A stretch of 64,000 nt of DNA from the NCBI RefSeq assembly GCF_000238915.1, contig NZ_BAEG01000085.1, forward strand, positions 248,001 through 312,000. Direction: 5' to 3'. The stretch comes from Arthrobacter globiformis NBRC 12137 (GTDB taxonomy: Bacteria; Actinomycetota; Actinomycetes; Actinomycetales; Micrococcaceae). How positions within the stretch are numbered: position 1 is the first letter of the stretch; every line of letters begins with the position of its first letter. Positions 17,944 to 27,274 of this stretch are shown one piece after another. The notes beneath the pieces were generated by a model. That model had not been told where the DNA came from. It saw only the letters and a list, made by a program, of their open reading frames with translations, and made no database searches. Made by a program: the position numbers and the translations under genes.

Positions 17944-18786
17944 ATGTTACAAGCCTCGACGCGGGCCCTCCTGATTGGTCCGGTCATCGCCGCCAGCGTG
18001 TTTTTGGCGGGCTGCGGCGCAGCAATGGAGCCGGCGTCCGGTGCCGGATCGGCGGCGCCTCGTGCCGCCGCCCCGGTGGCCGCCCCCGGTGAGGCCGTGG
18101 CCGCCGGTTCGGCGGTCGTGAGCGATCTGGGCGCCGCCGTCGACCCCGCCAGCCTTCCGGCCGGAGCGCTGTACCGCAATCCGGCCAACGGGCGGGACGA
18201 GGTCATCGTGGGCAACATCGCCCACACCGCGCTGCTGATCGGCGACTCGCAGTCCGAACCTCAGGCCAGCTGGCCGCGCCGGGCCCTCACGGGGCTGGGC
18301 TACGACGTTTTCTTCTGCGGCAAGGGCGGCACCGGCTTCGTGGCCTCCAACGGCACCACGGGCAACTACGTGGATGCGCTGCAGCGCGGCGACTGGCACC
18401 TGCCCTACGGCTTCCCCCCGCTGGTGCTCATCGAGGGCGGCGGAAACGACGCGAAGCAAGGGGCGAGCAACGAGCAGATCTCGGCAAACGCCGACCGGCT
18501 TATCACGACGATCAAGCAGCGGTACCCGGGCGCGAAGCTGGCCATGGTGGGAACGCTGGGCAAGGGAGCGGACCACGGCGGCGCCCGGCGGGCCGAGGTT
18601 GACGCCCTGCTGGGGACTGTCGCCGCGGACCACGGCATCCCGTTTGTCAGTGTCGGGGACTGGCTCACCCGTTACGGGCTGGAGTCGCAGCTGAAGGACA
18701 GCGTCCACATGAACGGCGAGGGGCACCGCGCCCTGGGTGAGCTGCTGGGTGACAGGCTCGCGAAGCTGGGGCTGCGGCTTTCCTAG
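17944..18786 (+). CDS. SGNH/GDSL-hydrolase lipoprotein
   Basis: A 280-residue exported lipoprotein with lipobox LAGC (Cys at residue 24) and an alanine/proline-rich linker. The SGNH blocks are present: block I LLIGDSQSE (Ser 102), a Gly-rich turn GKGGTGF, block III GGGNDA (Asn 168), and block V DSVHMNGEGH with the catalytic Asp/His. It is probably a cell-surface esterase, for example a deacetylase of polysaccharides, but the substrate cannot be told. AGGAG stands 8 nt before the ATG. A strong terminator follows. Confidence 0.85.
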   Translation: MLQASTRALLIGPVIAASVFLAGCGAAMEPASGAGSAAPRAAAPVAAPGEAVAAGSAVVSDLGAAVDPASLPAGALYRNPANGRDEVIVGNIAHTALLIGDSQSEPQASWPRRALTGLGYDVFFCGKGGTGFVASNGTTGNYVDALQRGDWHLPYGFPPLVLIEGGGNDAKQGASNEQISANADRLITTIKQRYPGAKLAMVGTLGKGADHGGARRAEVDALLGTVAADHGIPFVSVGDWLTRYGLESQLKDSVHMNGEGHRALGELLGDRLAKLGLRLS

Positions 18787-18821
18787 CTTCAGTGAGGCCT
18801 CACCCGCTTTGAGGCCAGACG

Positions 18822-18866
18822 GGAGCCGGTATCCCCCGCGGGTGGATACCGGCTCCTGTTCTTTGT
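18822..18866 (+). terminator. Rho-independent terminator of the SGNH gene
   Basis: GGAGCCGGTATCC pairs perfectly with GGATACCGGCTCC (18822-18834 with 18844-18856) and is followed by a T-rich tail. Confidence 0.88.
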
Positions 18867-18913
18867 TGCCTTTTTTATTGGTGCCGCGCCGTGCCGGCCC
18901 GCATGGACGGTGG

Positions 18914-20680
18914 CTACGCCGTGGCGACTTCCGGGGGAAGCATGAGGCTGGCCCCGGGGATGGCGTTGAGCAGGGCCTTCGTGTATTCCTGCTGCGGCGC
19001 GTCAAAAACGTCGTCCGTCGCACCCGTCTCCACGAGCCTGCCCTTCTCCATCACGCACACGTGGTCGGCGATCTGCCGGACCACGGCAAGGTCATGCGTG
19101 ATGAACAGGTACGTCAGCCCCAGGTTGGCCTGCAGGTCTGCCAGCAGGTTCAGTACCTGCGCCTGCACCAGCACGTCCAGCGCCGACACAGCTTCGTCGC
19201 AGATGATGACCTCCGGATCGAGTGCCAGGGCGCGGGCAACCGCCACGCGCTGGCGCTGGCCGCCGGAGAGCTCGTTCGGGTACCGCTGCATGGTGGACTG
19301 CGGCAGAGCCACCTGGTCCAGCAGCTCGCGGACCTTCTTTTCGCGGCTTGCCCTGTTGCCCACCTTGTGGGTCCGCAGCGGCTCTTCGATGGTCCTGAAG
19401 ATGTTGTACATCGGGTCGAGGGAACCGTACGGGTCCTGGAAGATCGGCTGCACGCGCCGGCGGAAGGCAAAGATCTCCCTGCTGTTCAGAGTGGCGGTAT
19501 CCACGCCGTCGAACACGATCCTGCCGGACGTCGGCGGCAGCAGGTTCAGCACCATCTGGGCCACCGTGGATTTACCCGAGCCGGACTCGCCCACGATCGC
19601 CGTCGTGGTGCCGCGCTTCACGCCGAAGGACACGGAATCCACTGCGGTAAAGTCGGCGGACCGCCCGATGCCGGACCGCAGCTTGAAGACCTTGCTGAGA
19701 TTTTCGACGCGCAGGACCTCCTCCGGCTTGTCCTTACCCTGTTGGGCCCGGTGCTGCGCCGTGGTCCCGGTGAAGGCGGCCCCGGGTGACGCCTCGGACG
19801 GGGCCAGGAGATCTTCGGACTCCACGCCAAGCTCCTTGGCCACCTGGATACGGCGGGACGCGAGGGAGGGTGCCGAGGCGACCAGCCGCTGCGTGTAGGG
19901 GTGACGCGGGTTGCGCAGCAGGTCCAGCGAAGGACCCGCCTCCACCACGTTGCCCCGGTACATCACAACCACCTTGTCGGCGCGCTCTGCCGCCAGGCCA
20001 AGGTCGTGGGTGATGAGCAGCACGGATGTGCCAAGCTCGGTGGTCATCTTGTCCAGATGGTCCAGGATCTGCCGCTGGACCGTGACGTCGAGTGCGGAGG
20101 TCGGTTCATCGGCGATGAGCAGCCGCGGCTGGCAGGACAGGCCGATGGCGATCAGCGCCCGCTGGCGCATGCCGCCGGAGAACTCGTGCGGGTACTGCTT
20201 TGCCCTCCGGTGTGCGTCCGGAAGCCCTGCCTCGGCAAGGACCCTGGCGACGTCGTCAGGCCCGTCAGGGCGTCCGTTAGCCCGCAGCGTTTCGCGGACC
20301 TGGTAGCCGATTTTCCATACCGGGTTCAGGTTGGACATCGGGTCCTGCGGAACCATGCCGATGGTGTTGCCCCGGAGCTCGATCATGCGCTTCTCCGGCG
20401 CCCCGGCGATGTCCTCGCCGTCGAGCAGGATCTGGCCGCCGGACACCCGGCCATTGGCGGGCAGCAGGCCGATGGCGGCCAGCGCCGTCGTCGACTTTCC
20501 GGAACCGGACTCGCCCACGATGGCGACCGTTTCCCCAGGCATGATGGTCAGGTGCGCGTTGCGCACCGCCTGGACCTCACCGCCGCTGGTGGCGAAGGAA
20601 ATGGCGAGGTCCCTGATTTCCAGCAGGGGCTTCACATCCGATGCACCCGCTTCGCTGACGCTGATCTTGGAAGTTGTCAT
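18914..20680 (-). CDS. Peptide ABC transporter ATPase, fused DppD-DppF type
   Basis: A 588-residue protein with two complete ABC cassettes. The first has GESGSGKSTTALAAIGL, LSGG-like FSGGMRQR and IADEPTSALDV. The second has GESGSGKSTVAQMVLNL, LSGGQRQR and ICDEAVSALDV, where the usual DEP is DEA, a mild Walker B change. Each is followed by the oligopeptide-transporter C-terminal element (NPRHPYTQRL in the first). It energises import through the two permeases encoded just upstream. ATG 20680 has AAGGTG 7 nt upstream; ATG 20695, overlapping the previous stop, is an alternative. Confidence 0.93.
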   Translation of the reverse strand: MTTSKISVSEAGASDVKPLLEIRDLAISFATSGGEVQAVRNAHLTIMPGETVAIVGESGSGKSTTALAAIGLLPANGRVSGGQILLDGEDIAGAPEKRMIELRGNTIGMVPQDPMSNLNPVWKIGYQVRETLRANGRPDGPDDVARVLAEAGLPDAHRRAKQYPHEFSGGMRQRALIAIGLSCQPRLLIADEPTSALDVTVQRQILDHLDKMTTELGTSVLLITHDLGLAAERADKVVVMYRGNVVEAGPSLDLLRNPRHPYTQRLVASAPSLASRRIQVAKELGVESEDLLAPSEASPGAAFTGTTAQHRAQQGKDKPEEVLRVENLSKVFKLRSGIGRSADFTAVDSVSFGVKRGTTTAIVGESGSGKSTVAQMVLNLLPPTSGRIVFDGVDTATLNSREIFAFRRRVQPIFQDPYGSLDPMYNIFRTIEEPLRTHKVGNRASREKKVRELLDQVALPQSTMQRYPNELSGGQRQRVAVARALALDPEVIICDEAVSALDVLVQAQVLNLLADLQANLGLTYLFITHDLAVVRQIADHVCVMEKGRLVETGATDDVFDAPQQEYTKALLNAIPGASLMLPPEVATA

Positions 20681-20691
20681 GTGGGGCACCT

Positions 20692-21642
20692 TCATCGTTG
20701 ACGGCTCTTCGGGTCGAGCGCATCGCGGAGGGCATCGCCCAGCATGATGAAGCTCAACACGGTGATGGACAGGGCCGTCGCGGGATACAGCAGGACGGCG
20801 GGATTGGTCCGCAGCGAGGGCTGGGCGGCGGCGATGTCATTGCCCCAGGACATGACGCTGCCGGGCAGGCCGATGCCCAGGAAGGACAGAGTGGCCTCGG
20901 CGACGATGAACACCCCCAGTTCCATGGTGGCAAGCACGATGATGGGGGCAAGGGCGTTCGGCAGGACGTGCCGGAGCAGGGATCCCATCCTGGACACACC
21001 CAGGGACCGTGCGGCGGTCACGAAGTCGGCGTTCCGCACCTCCATGACGGCGCCGCGGGTGATGCGGGCCATTTGCGGCCAGGCCAGCAGCACGATCACC
21101 ATGACCACCGTCCAGACGCTCTTGTTGTCCTTGAAGAAGGGAAGCTGCGTGATCACGAGCGCCCCCAGGACGAGCGGCAGGGCGAAGAAGATGTCGCCGA
21201 GGCGGGCAATGACCGCGTCGAGCCAGCCGCCAAAGAAGCCGGCCAGCGCGCCGAGCGTCACGCCGATAACCAGCACGAAAATGACTGACAGCACGCCCAC
21301 CGACAGCGACGCCTGCGTTCCGTGGATGACGCGGGAGAAGACGTCGCAGCCCTGGAAGGTGTAGCCGAACGGATGGCCGGCCGTCGGCGCCCCGTCGGAG
21401 AACTGCAGGTCGCAGTTGTCGTTGGGCGCGACCTGGGTGAAAAGACCCGGGAAGAGTGCAATGACCACCAGCAGCACGATCAGCAGTGCCGAAACGATGA
21501 ACAGCGGGCGGCGGCGCAGCTTGCGCCACGCCTCGGCCCACAGGCTCAGGGGTGCCTGGTCCGTCCTGACGGAGTCGGTGGCGAGCAGCGGGGTTTCGTC
21601 GATGGGTGCGACGTAGTGGTCTGCCTGGTAGTTACTTGTCAT
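20692..21642 (-). CDS. Peptide ABC transporter permease, DppC type
   Basis: A 316-residue permease with an N-terminal cytoplasmic tail, a first membrane helix at about residues 42-65, an extracytoplasmic loop containing GTDAPTAGHPFGY-like sequence, and the EAA loop FVTAARSLGVSRMGSLLRHVLPNA. The start at ATG 21642 overlaps the end of the DppB-type gene by 11 nt. It is part of the four-gene peptide uptake operon 24376-18914. Confidence 0.92.
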   Translation of the reverse strand: MTSNYQADHYVAPIDETPLLATDSVRTDQAPLSLWAEAWRKLRRRPLFIVSALLIVLLVVIALFPGLFTQVAPNDNCDLQFSDGAPTAGHPFGYTFQGCDVFSRVIHGTQASLSVGVLSVIFVLVIGVTLGALAGFFGGWLDAVIARLGDIFFALPLVLGALVITQLPFFKDNKSVWTVVMVIVLLAWPQMARITRGAVMEVRNADFVTAARSLGVSRMGSLLRHVLPNALAPIIVLATMELGVFIVAEATLSFLGIGLPGSVMSWGNDIAAAQPSLRTNPAVLLYPATALSITVLSFIMLGDALRDALDPKSRQR

Positions 21643-22561
21643 AGCGAATCCTTGGATCGAGCCAGGCGTAGAGCAGGTCCACCAGCAGGTTCGCCACCAC
21701 GAAGATGAGCACAAACACACTGACGATCGCAACGATCGTGGGGCCTTCGCTGCGCAGGATGGCCTGGTACAGCTTCTGCCCGACACCCGGAACATTGAAG
21801 ATGCCCTCGGTGACGATGGCGCCGCCCATCAGTGCGCCCAGGTTGGCGCCCAGGTAGGTGGCCACGGGAATCATCGAGTTGCGCAGGATGTGCGCCAGGA
21901 CTACGCGCGGCCTCGAGAGGCCCTTGGCCGTAGCGGTCCGGACGTAGTCGGCGTTCATGTTCTCGATCACGGACGCCCGGGTGAGCCGGAGGACATAGGC
22001 GAAGGACACCAGGCCCAGGACGAACGCCGGGAGCAGCAGCGTCCCCCAGGAGGCGTCGGATCCCACGGTGGGCTTGGCCCATCCCAACTGCACGCCGACC
22101 ACCAGCTGCAGCACGAAGCCGAGCACGAAGGTGGGGATGGCGATAACCACCAGCGAGGCGATGAGCACGGTGGAATCAAAGAGCTTGCCCTTGCGCAGGC
22201 CGGCGAAGAGGCCAGCGGCCACGCCGAAGACGCCCTGGATGACGAGGGCCTCTATGGCCAGCATCGCGGTCACAGGGAAGACCCGGCCCAGCGTGGCGGC
22301 GATGGGTTGCCCGGTGAAGTCGTTGCCGAGGTTGAAGGTGAACAGGTTCTTCAGGAACAGCCCGTACTGCACCCAGAACGGTTCATCGAGGTGGTACTGC
22401 TGCCGCAGGGCAGCTATGACGGCAGGGTTGGGCTGGCGGTCGCCGAACAGGGCGGCGATGGGGTCGCCGGGAAGGGCGAACACCATGTAGTAAACGAGCA
22501 GGGTGGTCCCGACAAAGACGGGAATCACCTGCAGCAGCCGACGGAGGACGTACTGGATCAC
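21632..22561 (-). CDS. Peptide ABC transporter permease, DppB type
   Basis: A 309-residue permease. The N-terminal family signature IQYVLRRLLQVIPVFVGTTLLVYYM is followed by PGDPI, the usual about 100-residue external loop and the EAA loop DYVRTATAKGLSRPRVVLAHILRN. GTG 22561 is chosen because GGGAGGA stands 7 nt before it; the ATG at 22588 lacks such a site. It pairs with the DppC-type permease. Confidence 0.92.
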   Translation of the reverse strand: MIQYVLRRLLQVIPVFVGTTLLVYYMVFALPGDPIAALFGDRQPNPAVIAALRQQYHLDEPFWVQYGLFLKNLFTFNLGNDFTGQPIAATLGRVFPVTAMLAIEALVIQGVFGVAAGLFAGLRKGKLFDSTVLIASLVVIAIPTFVLGFVLQLVVGVQLGWAKPTVGSDASWGTLLLPAFVLGLVSFAYVLRLTRASVIENMNADYVRTATAKGLSRPRVVLAHILRNSMIPVATYLGANLGALMGGAIVTEGIFNVPGVGQKLYQAILRSEGPTIVAIVSVFVLIFVVANLLVDLLYAWLDPRIRYDK

Positions 22562-22627
22562 AGCAGTTCCTCCCCGGCGAATTGACATTGGGGATTCATG
22601 GGGCAGCTTTCATGCTGGTTCATGGCC

Positions 22628-22662
22628 CATGGGGGCCCGGCATCCTGGGCCGGACCCCCATG
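22628..22662 (-). terminator. Intercistronic hairpin between binding protein and permease genes
   Basis: CATGGGGGCCCGG (22628-22640) pairs with CCGGACCCCCATG (22650-22662) with one mismatch. It lies between the stop of the binding-protein gene (22691) and dppB (22561), without a clear T-run, and is likely an attenuator or mRNA stabiliser. Confidence 0.7.
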
Positions 22663-22690
22663 TGCTGACTGATTTGGGTGGTTCCAGGGA

Positions 22691-24376
22691 CTACTTGGCG
22701 GTGATGTTGTAGTACTGGAGCACGCCGTTCCAGCCGCTGTCCACGTTGGTGACGTTCTGGCTCCACACGGCCTGGCGGGCCTGGTACCAGAGGGGCAGGT
22801 TGGGCAGGTCCTTGAAAAGCACTTCCTGCGCCTGGGCGAACTTCTTGTTGGCGTCGTCGGTTGACTTCGCGCCCAGGCCCTCCTTGAGGAGCTTGTCGAA
22901 CTCAGGGCTGGAGTAGCCCTCGTAGTTCGAGCTGGAGCCGGTCTTCAGGAGCGGGCCGAGGAAGTTGTACAGGGAAGGGTAGTCTGCCTGCCATCCCGCA
23001 CGGGTTAGGCCCGGAAGGGTCTTGGACTTGCGCAGGTTCAGGATTTCGGCGAACTTCGCGAACGGTTGTCCCTCAGCCTGGATGCCAAGGGTGTTCTTGA
23101 TGTTGTTGGCTACGGCGTCGATCCATTCCTTGTTGCCACCGTCGGTGTTGTACGCCAGCTGAAGCGGCTTGGAGGCATCGTAGGGTTTGATGGCCTCAGC
23201 CTTGGCCCACAGGTCCTTGGCCTTGGCGGCGTCGAACTTGAGGAACTCCGAGCCGGCAACGTTTTCGTTGTAGCCGTCGATGACAGGGGCGGTGAAGTCC
23301 TTCGCCGGGATGCGCGTCCCGTTGAAGATCACCTTCGTGATTTCTTCGCGGTTGATGGCCATCGACAGCGCCTGGCGGCGCAGCTTGCCGGCTTCCCCCT
23401 GGAAGTTGGGGTTGTAGACCGGAATGTTCAGCGTGGCGTTGCCGGCGTAGGCCTTGTTCAGGTGGTTCTCCGGGAAGTCGGTCTCGTAAGTCCGCAGCGC
23501 GTTGGTGGGAAGCACGTCCGTCACATCGAGGTTGTTGGCCTGGATGTCGGTGTAGGCGGGGCCCGGGTCGGTGTAGAACTTGAAGGTCACACCGCCGTTT
23601 TTGGCCGCGCGGGGACCGCTGTAGTCGCCGTTCTTGACCAGCGAGATGGACTGGTCGTGGACCCAGGCGCCTTCCTTGGCGAGCTTGTACGGGCCGTTGC
23701 CGACGGGGTCTTCACCAAACTTTTTCGGGTCCTTCATCGCCTCTGACGGCAGGGGGTAGAACGCCGAGTAGCCAAGGCGAAGCGGCCAGTCGGCCTCCGG
23801 CTGGCTGAGCTTGACCTGGATCGTGGAGTCGTCCCTCAGGACGAGGCCGGACATGGTCTTGGCGGTGGGGGCCGGAACGTCCTTTTCCTCCCCGTCAGCG
23901 CCCTTTTCGGTCTTGACGGCACTAACGTCGTCGTAGCCTTCGATCGATTCGAAGAACGTGCCGTTGTTCTGCAGGTTGGTGCTCAACGCCGCGAAGTTCC
24001 AGGCGTCAACGAAGCTCTTGGCCGTGACTTCCTCGCCGTTGGTGAACTTGGTGCCGGTCTTGACCTTGATGGTGTAGTTCTGGCCGTCCGGCGACTCGAT
24101 GGATTCAGCGAGCGCGTTGACCGGCTTGCCGTTGGCGTCGTAGGCGCGAAGGCCTTCGTACAGCAGCTCTACGACGCGGCCGCCGTAGACCTCGTTGGTG
24201 TTGGCCGGCAACAGCGCGTTCTGCGGCTCGTTGCTGTAGGCCGTGATGACTTTGTTGGGATCTCCGGCAGCGCTGCCGGAACCGTTGCTGGTGCCGCCTC
24301 CGGCACCGCAAGCGGACAGGGCAAGGGCGGCGATGGCCACCATGCCCAATGCTTTGGAAGTGCGCGCAAAACGCAT
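22691..24376 (-). CDS. Peptide ABC transporter substrate-binding lipoprotein (SBP family 5)
   Basis: A 561-residue DppA/OppA-type lipoprotein with a signal peptide and lipobox LSAC at about residue 22-25, followed by a Gly/Ser linker. The family 5 landmarks are YEGLRAYD, the charged internal segment GTKFTNGEEVTAKSFVDAW, and a C-terminal NLPLWYQARQAVW. It binds oligopeptides (the ligand range is unknown). ATG 24376 follows AGGAGGCGGA, the same start context as in the second system. It is the first gene of the operon; upstream lie a CRP/GlxR-like site and a GTTAC/GTAAC pair. Confidence 0.93.
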   Translation of the reverse strand: MRFARTSKALGMVAIAALALSACGAGGGTSNGSGSAAGDPNKVITAYSNEPQNALLPANTNEVYGGRVVELLYEGLRAYDANGKPVNALAESIESPDGQNYTIKVKTGTKFTNGEEVTAKSFVDAWNFAALSTNLQNNGTFFESIEGYDDVSAVKTEKGADGEEKDVPAPTAKTMSGLVLRDDSTIQVKLSQPEADWPLRLGYSAFYPLPSEAMKDPKKFGEDPVGNGPYKLAKEGAWVHDQSISLVKNGDYSGPRAAKNGGVTFKFYTDPGPAYTDIQANNLDVTDVLPTNALRTYETDFPENHLNKAYAGNATLNIPVYNPNFQGEAGKLRRQALSMAINREEITKVIFNGTRIPAKDFTAPVIDGYNENVAGSEFLKFDAAKAKDLWAKAEAIKPYDASKPLQLAYNTDGGNKEWIDAVANNIKNTLGIQAEGQPFAKFAEILNLRKSKTLPGLTRAGWQADYPSLYNFLGPLLKTGSSSNYEGYSSPEFDKLLKEGLGAKSTDDANKKFAQAQEVLFKDLPNLPLWYQARQAVWSQNVTNVDSGWNGVLQYYNITAK

Positions 24377-24513
24377 TCCGCCTCCTAGGAGTTGTGGGAG
24401 AGATTGGTGGGGACTCAGGTGTATCCCCGAAGCCCAGGACACAGAAGGTGGTCTGTGACGTGGGCAACACAAGCATGAAGCCTAACCGCAAAACGTCCAG
24501 ATAGTGATACGCC

Positions 24514-24529
24514 GTTACCAAACCGTAAC
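24514..24529. promoter_or_regulatory. GTTAC-N6-GTAAC repeat (MtrA-type?) before the peptide-binding gene
   Basis: GTTAC-CAAACC-GTAAC has the same 11-nt period as the repeat before gltA. It lies about 140 nt before the binding-protein start. The regulator is a guess. Confidence 0.3.
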
Positions 24530-24595
24530 CGGATGGTGTTGGACACGCCGGACGATTTAAGGGCGCAAGTTACCCGCTGGTATCATGCCCCGCTT

Positions 24596-24611
24596 TGTGA
24601 CACAGCTCACC
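24596..24611. promoter_or_regulatory. CRP/GlxR-like site before the peptide-binding gene
   Basis: TGTGA-CACAGC-TCACC matches 9 of 10 consensus positions. It lies 220 nt before the binding-protein start and 37 nt beyond the end of the next ATPase gene. Confidence 0.5.
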
Positions 24612-24647
24612 CCTGGGCGATGTCCGGGCTCTCCCACAACTCCCCTG

Positions 24648-26522
24648 TTATTCCGTTCCGGTGGCCAGCAGCTGGGCGCGCAATTCCCGGCGCTCGCGCT
24701 GCTTTTCCGGATCCGGCAGCGGCACGGCGGCGAGCAGCCGCTGCGTGTAGGCCTCCTGCGGGTTGCGCAGGATCTGGTCGCGGGTGCCCTGCTCCACGAT
24801 CCGGCCGCGCTGCATGACGCAGATGCGGTCTGCCAGCACGTCCACGACGGCGAGGTCGTGGGTGACGAAAAGGCAGGCGAACCCGAGCTCGCGCTGGAGG
24901 TTCTGGAACAGCTCCAGGACCTTGGCCTGCACCGACACGTCGAGCGCAGACGTCGGCTCGTCCGCCACCATCAGCTTGGGCTTGAGCGAGAGTGCCCGGG
25001 CAATGCCGACACGCTGTTTCTGGCCGCCGGACAGCTCGTGCGGGTACCGGTTCCGGTAGTTCCGCGGCAGCTCCACCTGGTCCAGCAGCGCCTCGATGCG
25101 CTTCTGCAGGTCGGCGCCCTTCGCCACGCCGGCAAGGTACATGGGCTCGCCGATGCTTTCGCCGATGGGCAGTCTCGGGTTCAGGGACGAGGACGGGTCC
25201 TGGAACACCATGCCGATGTGGCGCCGCACCTGGTGCAGCTGCTTGCCGTTCTTCTTCGCGGCGGAAATGTCCTCGCCCACCACGCGCATCGTTCCGGCCG
25301 CGACCGGCAGCAGTCCGACGGCGGCGCGCCCGATGGTGGTCTTGCCCGACCCGGACTCCCCCACAAGGCCCACCACCTGCCCGGGATGGATGGTCAGGTT
25401 GGCCCCCTCGACGGCGCGGAAGGCCGGCACGCGGCCCTGCTTCGGGTACTCGATGGCGACGTCGGTCAGCTCCAGGACCGGTTCGCCCACGGGCCCCCTG
25501 GATACGGCGGCTGCCAGGGCCGCCGCGTTCTCCCGCTCGCGGCGGACCAGTTCCTCGTGGTCCACGGAGTCGAGCTCTGCGTGGGTGGCAGCGGCCAACG
25601 CTGCAGTCACGTCCACGTCCGGTGCGGCGTCCGTTCCGCCCTGGCCGAGGTGCGGCACGGCCGCGAGCAGCGCCTGCGTGTACGGGTGCTGGGGATTGTG
25701 GAAGATCTGCTCTGCGGTGCCGGTCTCCACGATCAAGCCCTTGCGCATGACGGCGATCCGGTCGGCGAGGTCCGCCACGACGCCCATGTCGTGGGTGATC
25801 AGGACGATGGCACTGTCCAGCTTGTTGCGAAGGTTCCGCATCAGGTCCAGGATCTCCGCCTGCACCGTGACGTCCAGGGCAGTGGTTGGCTCGTCAGCGA
25901 TCAGCAGCTTGGGATCGCAGGACAGCGACTGGGCGATCATGGCACGCTGCCGCTGGCCGCCGGAGAGCTGGTGCGGATAGGACTTGAACGCCTTCACCGG
26001 GTCCGGCAGCTCCACGAGTTCCAGCATCCGCAGGGCGCGCTCCTTGGCCTGGTCCGGTGACACTTCGTTGTGCAGGCGCACCGTCTCGACGATCTGCGCG
26101 CCCACCGTGTACACCGGGTTCAGCGCCGTCATGGGCTCCTGGAAGATGACGGCCACGTCCTTGCCCCGGACGCTGCGGATGTTGGCGGCATCCTCGCCCA
26201 GCAGTTCCTTGCCGGAGAGCCTTACGCTGCCGGACACCCGGCTGTTGCTGGGCAACAGGCCCAGGAGCGCCATGGAACTGGCGCTTTTGCCCGAACCGGA
26301 CTCGCCCACGATGGCCAGGACCTCACCGGCGCGGACCTCATAGTTGAGGCCGACGGCGGCCGGCACCCACTTCTTTTCCACGCCGAAGTCGACGCTGAGG
26401 TCGCGCACTTCCAGGACGACGGAACCCTTCCCGTCTGCCCTTCGCCTCCCGGAGCCGGGCTCCATGGAGCCCGGCTCCAGCGGGTCCGACGCCGGACGGT
26501 CAGGACTGATGTAGTCAGACAT
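24648..26522 (-). CDS. Oligopeptide ABC transporter ATPase, fused two-domain (second system)
   Basis: A 624-residue protein with two ABC cassettes: GESGSGKSASSMALLGL, LSGGQRQRAMIAQ and IADEPTTALDV in the first, GESGSGKTTIGRAAVGL, LSGGQKQRVGIAR and VADEPTSALDV in the second. Both Walker B motifs are intact, unlike the paralogue at 18914. The linker between the halves (about residues 295-345) is alanine/aspartate-rich. It is separated from its permeases (27275-29946) by an oppositely oriented PH-domain gene, so it must have its own promoter or depend on read-through. Confidence 0.93.
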   Translation of the reverse strand: MSDYISPDRPASDPLEPGSMEPGSGRRRADGKGSVVLEVRDLSVDFGVEKKWVPAAVGLNYEVRAGEVLAIVGESGSGKSASSMALLGLLPSNSRVSGSVRLSGKELLGEDAANIRSVRGKDVAVIFQEPMTALNPVYTVGAQIVETVRLHNEVSPDQAKERALRMLELVELPDPVKAFKSYPHQLSGGQRQRAMIAQSLSCDPKLLIADEPTTALDVTVQAEILDLMRNLRNKLDSAIVLITHDMGVVADLADRIAVMRKGLIVETGTAEQIFHNPQHPYTQALLAAVPHLGQGGTDAAPDVDVTAALAAATHAELDSVDHEELVRRERENAAALAAAVSRGPVGEPVLELTDVAIEYPKQGRVPAFRAVEGANLTIHPGQVVGLVGESGSGKTTIGRAAVGLLPVAAGTMRVVGEDISAAKKNGKQLHQVRRHIGMVFQDPSSSLNPRLPIGESIGEPMYLAGVAKGADLQKRIEALLDQVELPRNYRNRYPHELSGGQKQRVGIARALSLKPKLMVADEPTSALDVSVQAKVLELFQNLQRELGFACLFVTHDLAVVDVLADRICVMQRGRIVEQGTRDQILRNPQEAYTQRLLAAVPLPDPEKQRERRELRAQLLATGTE

Positions 26523-26601
26523 GTTGGGGTTTTCCTTCCACCCGGGCCAGCGGAGCAGCTGAGATTAGTGCTGCGGCCGGGAATACTGAATTATTGGGGG
26601 C

Positions 26602-27231
26602 ATGAGCACTGTGCCGCATGCCGGGAACGCCGCAATCTTCAAAGCGCGCACCAACAAATGGTTTGCCGGATTCTCGTGGTTCGTGGCTGCCGCCGGGCTG
26701 GCTGGCCTCGTTGTGGCGGGCGGAGTCCCCGCCCTGGCCGGTGCCGGGCCGCTGCTGCTTATCGCCTATCTGGGCTGGCTGCTGTTCTGGCGTCCGGCGG
26801 TGGTGGTCCACGACGCCGGAGTCACCATCGAGAACCCGTTCCGCGCCATCACGGTCCCGTGGGCGGCGCTCGTGCAGGTGGACACCCGGTACGCGCTGAC
26901 CCTCGTCACGCCCGGCCGAAGCTACGGGGCCTGGGCAGCCCCCGCCCCCGGCATCTGGGGCGGACGCAACGCCCGCCCCGAGGACCTCCGGGGACTGCCG
27001 GACAGCACGTACGGGCCGGGGAACTCCGTCCGCCCCGGCGACCTCAAGAGCACCGACTCGGGACAGGCCGCGCAGCTGGTCCGTGGACGCTGGCAGCAGC
27101 TGGTCGAATCGGGACTCCTCGATGCCGGAGCAGCCGAGACCACTCCGGTGAGCGTGAAGTTCCGCTGGCGCGAGGCCGCCGCCGCCCTGGTCCTTCTCGG
27201 GCTCAGCTACTGGAGCGTGGCCGTCCTGTAG
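26602..27231 (+). CDS. PH-domain membrane protein
   Basis: A 209-residue protein with two adjacent membrane helices (residues 24-45 and 47-63), then a bacterial PH-like domain (VVVHDAGVTIENPFRAITVPWAALVQVDTRYALTLVTPG) and a Gly/Pro-rich loop, with a hydrophobic C-terminal helix. The two-helix plus PH-domain layout is common in actinobacterial envelope proteins of unknown function. A GGGGG stretch precedes the ATG. It is the only plus-strand gene within the second peptide-transport cluster. Confidence 0.8.
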   Translation: MSTVPHAGNAAIFKARTNKWFAGFSWFVAAAGLAGLVVAGGVPALAGAGPLLLIAYLGWLLFWRPAVVVHDAGVTIENPFRAITVPWAALVQVDTRYALTLVTPGRSYGAWAAPAPGIWGGRNARPEDLRGLPDSTYGPGNSVRPGDLKSTDSGQAAQLVRGRWQQLVESGLLDAGAAETTPVSVKFRWREAAAALVLLGLSYWSVAVL

Positions 27232-27274
27232 GCAGGAAGCACGCTGCGCCCGCCCGCGGCGTCGCAGCAGCACC

